A DNA stretch of 64,000 bases from Sphagnum magellanicum (lineage: Eukaryota; Streptophyta; Sphagnopsida; Sphagnales; Sphagnaceae), in assembly GCA_021904315.1 (NCBI GenBank), contig CM038912.1:11681061-11745060 (forward strand), given 5' to 3'. Of the stretch, positions 22,201 to 32,000 are shown piece after piece. The notes under the pieces are model-generated. The model saw only the letters and a list, made by a program, of their open reading frames with translations. It was not told the origin of the DNA and did not search any database. How positions within the stretch are numbered: the first letter of the stretch is position 1; the number at the start of each line of letters is the position of its first letter. The translations under genes were made by a program, and so were the position numbers.

Positions 22201-25200
22201 TTGATGTTCAGTTTGATATACTCTCAATCCTCGATGAACTTGAACACCAGGTTTATTCATCACTCTCCTCTCTTTGTGGTAAGTATTTCAGAAGCTTTGA
22301 GCCAGGATGCATATGCAGTCAGTTGCATAGTATGTACCATATATCCAACCATGGTTCTATGTACAATCACTCCCTCATAGGGTTAATGAGCACTGTGGGT
22401 CATACATGTGCACTTGTGGACTTGCCGAAAGGCTGAAAGTGTTTCCAGGGTTCATCAAATGAAATATTGTGATGTGCAGGTAGAACTTGAGTTTGATTTT
22501 GTGAAGGAGGCAGTATCCATGGACCAGATATCCAAGTCCTTGCAGTTAGCTAATCAGGGGAAATCCCCTATTGTCATTCCTCGTTCAATACCTGGATTGG
22601 TCACAAAGTATGTTCTTTTACTCCAAATTTGTGTGTTCTTCTTTCTTCTTATGTGAGGATCTGTGGTACTCAATATACTTTCTCTTACAATCTCCGTTTC
22701 CTGTTGTAAGAGTTGTGCCAGTGAGATGATGGAAGTGCAAGGTATAGCACCAAATGTACAGTAGTCAAGCATTATAAACGACCTGCAAGTGCCAGCTGGC
22801 AAGTAGAAATGCTTGTGAGCTCAAGAGGCTGAGTGTGAACCTGACCAGTACAGCTGCTGATTGTGGTTTCTCTGCATGAAGGATACCATTGAGAGTCGCA
22901 TCATTGGGGCTGAAATGTTGAAGAGTCAGAAGCACTAGGTTGGGTTTGGCAACAATCTTTCTCTGTGAAATGGACAGAAACAAAATGTTCATGGCCCTAG
23001 GTGCAGGTTGAAAGTGTTCTAGAATCTGGTGCATCTGTACTCAGCCTGTAAGGATTCCTACCTTTACAAATGAAGGGACAGGCATGTTTACAGGGAGATA
23101 CAGCAAAGAACTGGTCTGAAATATGAAGACAGAGTACAGTCATGAAGTATGATGCTAATCTTGCTGTGATAATGCTGTGGCATTCTTTATTTATAGGAAA
23201 GTGTTGGTGATGGATTTCATAGAAGGCGTACCCATACTGAAATTGGGAGATGAAATGGCTAAGCGTGGAATCGACCCAAATGGTGCCATGGCCAGAATTG
23301 CAAAAAGGTGGCTGTTTTTCACAGTTTATTTGAACGTCTATTGAAGAAGGCTATGGAATGCAGTGACTTAGATTACAATCTCTCTCTATGTGTACTTTAC
23401 TTGTAGGCCTTCTTGGGTCATTGGATGTATGGTCTTGTCCTGTAACATCTCTGCTTGGTGATTGGGAACACTCTTCTGGTAGAAGTAGAGTAACTGTCAC
23501 AGCTTCTTGGTGATAGTGATAGTTCAGATCAGGAACTGGGCTGTACTGGAGAGGAGTTCTTCATTGTGATTAAGGGAGATCAATCAGGACAGGCAATTGT
23601 CAGGCAGTTCATGTGATTTACCCAGTGCATATGATAGTTGGATTACCATTTGTGGTATACAGGAATATTTTGAGGGATTTGTCATCAGCATATGGGCAGA
23701 TGATATTAAGGGATGGTTTTTTCCAGGCTGACCCACATCCAGGAAATGTTCATATTATGAAGGATGGCAGGGTATGTATCTCTTCTTGAGCACCCTTTTA
23801 AAATTTTATTAGTGTCACTGCTAGAATTTTAGTGTGATGGATGCTGTTATCTGCTTTGTGTTGGATTCTAGTATTACTCAAGCTGTATTGTCTTTTTGAG
23901 AATGTGTGTTTTTGGAATTGGTGAAGGTGGCGCTTCTGGATTATGGGCAGGTGAAAGAATTAAGTGAGGATTTGCGTTTAGGATTTGCACGTTTAGTGGT
24001 GGCTTTGGCATCCAACAATGTTTCAGAAATTGTTTGCTGTTTCAAGTATGCTCTTCTCTCCCCTTTTGATGATGAATTACTCAATTCTTTCTAAGATGTT
24101 GAGAGCCATAAGGACAGTCTTCTTTTTTTTGGCAAAATTTCACACCCTGGCAACAGAAAAATAATCCAGTGACAGGATACAAAGGATTATTTTGGGAAAA
24201 ATGCGCCAAAGTTGCAATGTTTTGAGGAATAAAATTATGAAGTAGCCATATTTAGACAATAGGTTCTTGGGGGTTGCCAAAACACAGCATGATTCTTAAT
24301 TTTTTTCTACTGTCCTCTCTGGCATGTAGCTGAATTTGACTCATTCCTCTTGTGGATATTGCCACTGTGGCTACACCACAAAATTGGGAAAAAAAAAAAA
24401 AAACCTGCGTAAGGGATGCCACATTGGAAGCATTCATAGGAGGTGCTGCCTGATGTGATTACTGTTGTATATGGGGTTGGCAGGAACCTGGGAATTGAAA
24501 CAGTTCAGATGGGTGGAAATGAGTCAGACAGTTTCAGGACATTGGCAGTGACAATGTTTGACACAAAACTGCCACCAGGTGTTGCAGTTGCCAATCCATT
24601 TGGGGAGGATACAGTTCTCAATGACGTCTCTGTGAAGGTAGGTATTTTTCCACCCCAATCACCCAAGCAACTTTGCATTCTCTGAGATAATCTGCAATAG
24701 GGGATCTCTAGTTCTGCAAATCCAGTTAGTCACTTGAGGCATTAGTTTTTGTTTTGCTAGAACCAACACAACAGATACCTTTACAGACTGTTTTTTGCCT
24801 TCTTTGACAGAATTTTCCAAAGGATCTGTTCTTCATTCTGAGAACCATCCACATATTACGAGGACTTAGTGTGGGTATGGATTGTCCATATTCATCATCA
24901 GAGCAATGGAAGCCTCTAGCTCAAGCAATTCTGGCAGATGACAGAAATCTTACATTAAATCCCATTCCAGGTAATTTCTATAGACATTATAGGCATGCAA
25001 ATCCATTCAAATCTGGAAAGAGGGTTCTTATGGTTCCTTTGGGGGCTGCACCAGGATATAAGATCTCTCAGGGTAGGTTATTTCCATACACAAAATTATT
25101 GACTGTGAGTGGAAAAGAGGAAAGAAATGGCAAGGAAGCACACAGACTTGAAGAATGTAATTTTCTGTACTTTAGATCAGGAGATTGCTGTTCCTAGTGA

Positions 25201-25592
25201 AGCCAACACTCAAACAACTTTTGTTTCTGGGTCTGTTTCTGATTTCCCTTTCTTTGAAAGGTATCTTAAATTGCTGTCAGTAAGTAATATGTGTTGTATT
25301 AGTTGTCTAACATGTGGAGGAGATAGAGTTCCTGAAGTGTGCTAAATAGCCCAGACTTGTGTGTACATGAACTGCTAGACAATGATGCTTGAGTCACCAC
25401 CCACATCTGTCTCTAATTGAGAGTAAGACTTGATTGCTTAGAGCTCATTCATGTTTAAACTGGAAAATTAGTGAGAAGGTGTCTGTGTTTCTTTCAGATA
25501 TTCCTGTGAAAGTTGAGGCCAAGGTAAAAGAGCTTGTGTGGGAGAGACGAAAAAGGCGTCGAAGGCGAGGCCACCTTCCACCAACCTCATAA
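19209..25592 (+). CDS. ABC1/UbiB-family atypical kinase (ADCK/ABC1K type), 12 exons
   Basis: Exons read as 19209-19526, 19871-19999, 21349-21543, 21860-21907, 22122-22250, 22480-22607, 23197-23307, 23663-23771, 23927-24045, 24484-24637, 24811-24970 and 25498-25592. They sum to 1695 nt, or 564 residues, in frame throughout. ABC1 motifs appear in order: ELGGFFLK (about 142-149); the Ala-rich nucleotide loop GSASVAQVHRA; the ATP lysine in KDVAVK (Lys230); ELEFDFVKEA, matching the family's ExD region; the catalytic loop ADPHPGN (375-381); and LLDYGQV in place of DFG. The C-terminal RGLSVGM helix region is also typical. Relatives act in plastids or mitochondria on prenyl-lipid metabolism (ubiquinone, plastoquinone, tocopherol); I cannot place this one. 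The KxGQ site at the exon 2/3 border reads K-S-A-Q, which is odd. The protein ends in an Arg-rich tail. Intron 2 holds dispersed repeats. Reading through the intron 11 donor would stay open to 25197. Confidence 0.9.
20194..20810 (+). repeat. Intronic dispersed repeat with about 110-bp direct terminal copies
   Basis: Within intron 2 of the kinase gene, a block at 20194-20300 (TGATGGTCTGATACC to TCTGCAATCTCA) recurs at 20695-20805. The stretch between (GCAGGAAGCCCCAACCACTA, ACAGAAACTCAGGA) matches 60890-61310 inside a Rab3GAP intron. TG...CA ends with direct terminal copies resemble a miniature LTR-type element, but no primer-binding site was seen. It is non-coding. Confidence 0.6.
21046..21300 (+). 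repeat. Possible tRNA-derived SINE fragment in kinase intron 2
   Basis: CCCGCAGTGGTAG followed by GTGGGTTCAATTC resembles the A and B boxes of a tRNA-type promoter, although spaced too closely for an intact one. No second copy was found in the window. Confidence 0.3.
24215..24400 (+). repeat. Dispersed A-tail repeat, copy 3, in kinase intron 9
   Basis: It shares CCATATTTAGACAATAGGTTC, GCTGAATTTGACTCATTCC and CTCTTGTGGAT with the copies near 17.1 and 18.0 kb and ends in ATTGGG plus about fifteen A. It lies between kinase exons 9 and 10. Confidence 0.55.
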
Positions 25593-26138
25593 CTTTGTAG
25601 TAACATTGATTACTTGAGAATTTTTAGGGAACTCTTTGTGGAGTAAATTTCCAGTATTCTCTAGGAGAGATTTCTTGCACAATGTTTTGAGCCTGATTGC
25701 AAGCCTTTCTGGTTAAAGTTTGAAGATGAAAGAAACATTAAACAGACTTGTACCATACAAATCCTGATAACAGATTTATTGCTGTATCTCAGAATATATT
25801 TAAAAGCATTTTCATTTTTTACCAAGTTTGTGATGCTTGTCTTGTGCTGTTTCATGTTCCTTGACTGACAAAAAATGCTTCTATGCTCTGAGTTGCATAG
25901 GAATCACAACTGATGAATATTCATTGGTGGTGTCTGGTAAGTGATGTTTCCCTTTGTTGTCTTGTAGTGGTTGTATTGAATGAATTTTTGTTGGGAGAGC
26001 AATATTGATTGTGGTATTTGAATTTTGTCTGGAATTTCAGGAGTTAATCTTTATGGGTGTCACTTTTCATGTCTAACACTTTTCCAATCTGCAGAGGAGA
26101 CATCTTTCAAGAACTCCAGGCAAAGAACCCCCGTTTCC
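25593..26138. other. Convergent 3' ends of the kinase and inhibitor genes
   Basis: About 550 bp separates the kinase stop codon from the inhibitor stop codon on the other strand. It presumably holds both 3' untranslated regions. No further coding sequence was recognised. Confidence 0.5.
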
Positions 26139-27116
26139 TTAGCCTATTGAGGGTACATATGCCACAGTTCCATCTGGATTGATGTCGAGCCATACACGGG
26201 ATAAACTCACATCTCCAATTCTGAAGAAACCCTTTGGACCATACATAATAGTGAGACCCATAACATCACAATGTATTTGTTGAATTGCTAGCTCATGCTC
26301 CTTTCCAACAAGATCGGGCCATCCTGGACTCAACCCTGAAGTCATCCCAAACTCGACTGATTTATTTACACTGTTTACCCAATTTGTACAAGCTCTGTGC
26401 TAAAATGCAGTGGGAGATGTTTTTTGAATCTGCCCCTTCTTAAGTGGAGGTACTAATTCTGTCATCAGCACTGAAGATTGGTCAGGTGAAGACATATATA
26501 TACCAATGCAGTTTTGCATTTTGGGATGTGCTTACTATTTTGAAGCGTTTGTAAAGACAACTAGTCTACAGGCATTGATTCCAATTCATATGAATTTTTC
26601 TGGCATGGACTTAGTCAGGGCTACTGGAACTTACGGTTGGGGTGCCAAACACCACGTCTAGGAATTTCATAAACAATTAGGCCATCAGTGTAAATCCAGA
26701 GGTCTTGAGATGTGCCATTATGTGCGGGTGGGGTGCCTGAGTCTGGTGGCTGCACATATACATTTGGCACAAGATTACTCTCAGTAATGACTTGTACTGC
26801 TTCGGTGATATTTGCAAATAACAGCTCTGGCCATGAATCTTTGTCACTCCCTGCACCCCTCCAAATTGCAATGTTTTAGATGTAGTGTTGGCTATTTGCA
26901 TTAATCTTGCTTGTGTTGGTCTTCTAGTACAAACACTTCCTGTTCTGTTTTTTACATATATGGGTTTTCCTATTTTTTGTTGTCATGATGAGAGAGCCAG
27001 TGGTTACCAGTCTCATTGAAAACTGCAACCGAAGCTGGAGCATGGAAGATGAGCACCATGATGAGTGTCAGCATCAGGACATTATTGGTAAGTACTTGAA
27101 CTCTTCTCTGTGCCAT
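26139..27116 (-). CDS. Secreted two-domain potato-type-I serine protease inhibitor, 3 exons
   Basis: Reading down the minus strand, the exons are 27116-27008, 26850-26635 and 26356-26139: 543 nt, 180 residues, phases matching at both introns. Exon 1 starts MAQRRVQVLTNNVLML and gives a hydrophobic signal peptide ending near HAPASVA. Exon 2 encodes a first inhibitor domain (DSWPELLFANITEAVQVI, then LWIYTDGLIVYEIPRRG). Exon 3 encodes a second (GWPDLVGKEHELAIQQI, then SRVWLDINPDGTVAYVPSIG). Both show the family frame of a WPEL-type start, a helix, an exposed reactive loop, an RVW strand and a P-x-x-G end. Aligned to eglin c, the loop of domain 2 (GFFRIGDVSLSRV) has no gap. It would place Gly at P1 and Asp at P1', an unusual P1. 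Domain 1 has a longer, less alignable loop. No Cys pair is evident. Likely role: extracellular or vacuolar defence against proteases. Single-domain relatives are the norm. Confidence 0.85.
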
Positions 27117-28377
27117 GGCTGTGGAGGACTTTAGGAATGTGTTGGTTTGCATGATTTTCAAACTTGCAGTCACAAACCTTGTTACAACCATGAAAATGGT
27201 AATGTGTCCTCATTCTCAGGCACATCAAAATACATTCTTCCAAGGCTTGAGACCAGCAGTGTACTCTCATGCTCCACAAAGCTCATGATGGTGTGGTAAT
27301 GAGATTGCCTAAAGCTTGTTGTTTCTCTTCATTATTATGATTCAAAAATTTTGATCTTCCTGAAATTTGTGGAAGCTGGTTACTTCCTAAATGGAAATTA
27401 CCTACTCATCATCTTCTGGAGGAATACCTTCTGTTGCATACTTTAGGGATATCTTTGGCTTACTGCAGGGAATACATTTTCCCCAATTTGGCAAAGACGG
27501 TTATATAACAGGAACAATCATGTTGCCAGGGTGATGATCCCAGTGGAGTTTATGGGGTTAGATTACTGGTCAACCCCGCTGTGATACTGGAGATCAAGGG
27601 CTTTCCAACCATGCAAGAGTTGATAAAAGGATAAGACCCTGAAGTAGTTACAGGCTGGTTTCCCCAACTGCCCTGACATTCTCCTTTGAAAATTACCATT
27701 TTCTTTCCATAGTGCTACAGATACCCCAATATCAAACCTTGACATGGTGGGATCCATTCAAAGGATTGTGAATGCTGGAGTGAAATTCCCAATTTTTCAT
27801 TTTAGATCTTGTTAGTTCCCATTCTCCGAACCTCTGGTAGGGTTTGGAGGATTATCTAGCCTAGTCTCCTAAAGTCCTGGTTTTCTGAAAAAAAACAAAA
27901 TCTTCTTCCAACTGGCTTGTTTGGATTTATTTTTGGTTTGTTTCATTCAAGCTTGAAACAGGTTTTGGAGGAGCGAAAGATGAGGGCATAACAGGAAGGA
28001 CATAGGGAATTACTGGCTGAAGAAGAGGGTATACACCGAGAAGGTGAGGCAGAAAGCAGTGAAGAGGCCTCAGTTTCAATGAGGATGCCAGGAACAAGAT
28101 GTACATCTACTGAGGGCAAGCTCACACTTGTGACTCCATGTGGTCAAATTAATTGAGTAATTACCACTGGGATTTTGGAAGGCCTCATGACATAGATTAC
28201 AGGTTGATCATGTCAATTCATAATCATAGGAAGTTTGGGAAAAAGTAAATGTGTCACTACAGATTTTACAGACTGCACCATTGTCTACAAGAGCATGTGT
28301 TACCACAGATGTTCTTCAAATCTGTCAGAATTATACTACATCAGGTGCATCTAGACACATGAATATCAAACAAGGCG
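27117..28377. other. Region upstream of the inhibitor gene
   Basis: It contains the presumed inhibitor promoter (just right of 27116) and otherwise no recognised coding sequence. A Glu-rich open stretch around 27970-28150 on the plus strand was examined and matched nothing I know. Confidence 0.4.
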
Positions 28378-28566
28378 ATGGGAATTGTGAACAGCTTCAT
28401 CCATGACATCTTTGAGAAGCTGAGGCATTGGAACTATCCACAACAACAAGACATGTCACCATCCAATCTTTTGAAATGCAGACTGCAGACTGCAGTTTAC
28501 CACATCCTTGCCAAGCACACTATCTCTCAAGGCACCAATGCTGTCACCAATTTCACTGGCAAAGAA
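28378..28566 (+). pseudogene. Decayed histone H2B copy
   Basis: The frame from ATG at 28378 reads MGIVNSFIHDIFEKL, then loses resemblance for about 20 residues, then reads LQTAVYHILAKHTISQGTNA and VTNFTGKE. Plant H2B has MGIMNSFINDIFEKL, a 21-residue middle, then [30 protein letters not shown]. The spacing is preserved up to QTAV. The middle resembles H2B (TIQSFEMQTA, compare TITSREIQTA) only in another frame, so at least two compensating indels have occurred, and residues are missing before LAKH. Upstream sequence to about 28290 may be the rest of the histone fold but is too diverged to be sure. No promoter was identified. Confidence 0.6.
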
Positions 28567-29085
28567 CCCACCCCAACCTCTCACATATACAGAAGACTTT
28601 CCATTTGAGACAATATTTGGCTCTGAAATTTTTGGACACAGTAGCAGCAATGCATTTTGTACCACATCGAACCTCTAAGTGCATTTTCAGAAATTACTCA
28701 ATTTGTAGCCATGTATCTCTCTACCAATGCACACAATATACTGATTAGCTCATAAACACACACAGCATACAATCACTGAAAAATTCCCAGAGCAGAATGT
28801 TGACAAAGAGAACTAACAACTTAAAGAATTGGCAACCTTTGATTACAGGAGAGGATAAAGGGCAGTAATCTCAAGACTGATCATTTTCTCACTCTTTACA
28901 GGGGTTTTAGAATTTGCAACTCCAAGGCTGGTAAATACCAGTTGTCTAGTTGCCATGCAATGCAAGAAACATCAAGAACAGAGTATGCAAAATGGTTCAT
29001 TTATCAGGTCCCCGATGGGTTCAAGTTTTAAAGCTATAATGGGCCACCTTACATCCAGTAACTAGTTCATAGGTACCAGAAGTTT
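28567..29085. other. Non-coding sequence left of epsilon-tubulin
   Basis: It probably includes the 3' untranslated region of the minus-strand tubulin gene. No coding content was recognised. Confidence 0.4.
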
Positions 29086-32000
29086 CTAGAGGTATGGGAG
29101 CACAGGCTGCAGGCGGGTGAAAGACATGGGGGGTGTTGCAAATTCCAATTCTTCATAATCTGCAATCAAATCTTCCAGCTTGTCTGCCATCAACCATATT
29201 TTAAGGTCAAGTATGTCAATATTCCAGAGAAATCTTCTTTTAAGATGTAAAGTTCCTACTCTCATTAAGGTACAAACTCATTTAAGGTGAATTCAAGCTT
29301 AGTTTGTTTGAGTAGACAACAATCTGAGTTGCAATGAGAAAGCAATCCATAAAACTGATTTATTAAAATAGATAACATTGTACTGGAAGAGTGAGAAGAA
29401 TCGCACTGTAGGCGTCATCAAACATGGAAATGTCCATATATTCAGCATAATGGTGCACATACACTCGTCGCTTATATAACCTCTTGAAGCACTCCCTCAT
29501 TCCTATAAACCTGCTCCTGCATCATTCTCCTCCAAATCATCTCTTTCTATTGCTTCCCACAACACCCAATAAAAGTGCAGCATTGAAAAGCACAATAGCT
29601 TGAAAGAGCTCCAAATTTGTGTAACCTGAAGAATTGACATGCCTCATGCTCCAAAACTGAATGATTACTCTGTTATCAAGGTGATGGAATATTTATGTTC
29701 AACCTTGCAAGAATATTCTAGCTGCAACTTACCCTATGCAGGTATTGTTGGCAAGGCAGAGTAGAGAGCGTGGAGTGTGGACTGCAGCCTGACTGCATAA
29801 TCCCACTTTGAAGCCCTCTGTATTCCAATGGGCCTGTGTTTTGGAACAGTGATTTTAATGAGACTCCTTGAGTCCATTAGATGATGATGCAACATGTTTG
29901 GAGCTATGACAACTTAAAAAAGATTGAAGCCAAGTTCACAATAGGGAAGTTTTGGTGACGACCATTTTGGTATGTTTGTCCCAGACATGTGAAAGATTCA
30001 AGTTAAGTCCCACAGAGAAGAGACCCTCTAAAGCTTTTGGTAGCATGAGGGAGAGAAACCATAGTGAGGCGATGCTTAATACGTGCAACATTTTGGTGAA
30101 GGTCGGAGATGGTGCACCCATTGCCCCTCATTAGAAGAGCACATGCCAAGTATGTGGATCTTGTGGGATCCACTTTGATGAGCTGATTATCCCTCATAAA
30201 TACCTCTGTGAACAGCTGCACACCCAGCTATAGCGTCATTAGCTAAGTATCTATGGATCACACCAGGCTTGATAATCCATCATCCTCTAAACAGCTTTGA
30301 ATGGGAGTGACAAACCCATATGCCAAACTTCCAATGTAATCTCAATATTTGCAATAACAGAGATTCTCATTCCAATGCGATGGATTCTCTTTGTGGATTG
30401 GAAATTTGGAGATGGATGACCTCTATGCATATACAAGCAATTCAAACATATGAGCTTTGTACCCAGCATGGCATATGCAAGATCTGTTCTCTAATTTTGG
30501 ACTTGTACAGCTCAGCATCATGTGAATTCTATGTATTCCAGACTGAAGATCCATGTTAGTTTAAGTAGTTGATAGTATATCAACCTGATTGATTGCACGA
30601 TGCTGCTGTGCTGCTGAGCCTGTACATCAGAACAAAACCAGTCCTGAGCAGACTCCAAATTTCATGACCACTCAGCCCAATCCAGTTCAACAGCGTAGAT
30701 GGACTCTAGCCAGATTTTACAGTAATATTTGTTATTTTAATGCAAGGAAGAGTGTGGAAATTATTCAGACAGAAACCATGCTAAAGTCTGTGGACAAAGG
30801 ACTAAGCACTAGAGAGTCAGTGGATTCTTTTCTTTTTTCAAAGGTGGGACACTTCCTAACAGCTGGAAAAGAGTTTACTCATGTGGCTAGGTTATCATGA
30901 GTAAGATGTAGCAAGACATAGGCAATTTTAACCCATGCCAACTTGTAAGGTGCCCATGAGTCATAGGTTATTAGCTTGAAGAAAGGTATTGATTCATACC
31001 AGAGTGAGAAAAGGCAGAGTGAGGGGCCATGCTTGACACTAGAAAATGGAGCTTAGGATATGGCACCAGATTTGTTGTTATCTCATTCAGATCCACTGCA
31101 CTTGCAGAAATCCCAATCAAGTCACTCATCTATTCAAAACAATTATTTGGAGATGGAACTGTAAGAATCTATTGTGCAGAAAGTTTGAATGAAAATCTCA
31201 CAAAACTGCAGCATCTCACAAAAATGGATGTACCTGTAGCCTAGAGAACTAAAAGCTCCAATATGGTTCTATCAACAGCCAACAGTGGGCAAAGGTGAAA
31301 ATTTTTCTAGATACCATTAAGAGAGCCTTCAAACCGCATGGAGCTTGTCAAGTGGAGAAGAAGGTTGGCGGCAATGCCATTCATTGAGTCAAAGGGTTTG
31401 CCTCCTTTCACTTTTCCTTTTGCAATACTGTGCTTCCCTCTTGTGTTCTCTTTCTGGCTGTAAAACAACTTGACATGCACATAGTGAAAATGGACAAAAG
31501 CGAGAATAAACAACTTACAAACTCTAACTGCTTTCCTGAAACAGTGAAACAAGTTATATGAAACCTTTTCCTTGTCCATGCTGATTGTTTAGCTGGATTT
31601 GACAAGAAGGAAGGGGGAAGAGGAGACCTGAGGATATCAAGAAGGGCTTGATTTTCAATTGGTAACACACAATCAGCATACTCTGCAAGTGCTACTGTTG
31701 CCAGCAGGCTGCACAGATGACCCGTCTTCACATTACCTCAATGTTTCTGGTGACAGTACAATGATTGTAGCTTTTGCAGTATTTATAGGAACTGTTCAGG
31801 GTTTAGACAATGGCACATCTCCACTTCAGTCTCACAAAACATCTGCATATGCTGATGTAATGTAAATTTTATACCTGTTGTAAGGAGACGTCACAACATC
31901 ATCATCAACTGATGGAAATATACTTGTTGAAAACTGATAAACCTGCGGATAGGCATCCTGGTGATAGATAACAAAGAACAAAAACCTGAGTTCAATTCGT

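Noticed and set aside
24971-25197. Open frame continuing past kinase exon 11
   Set aside because: A good donor at 24971 and the phase-matched last exon favour splicing; the read-through has no family similarity.
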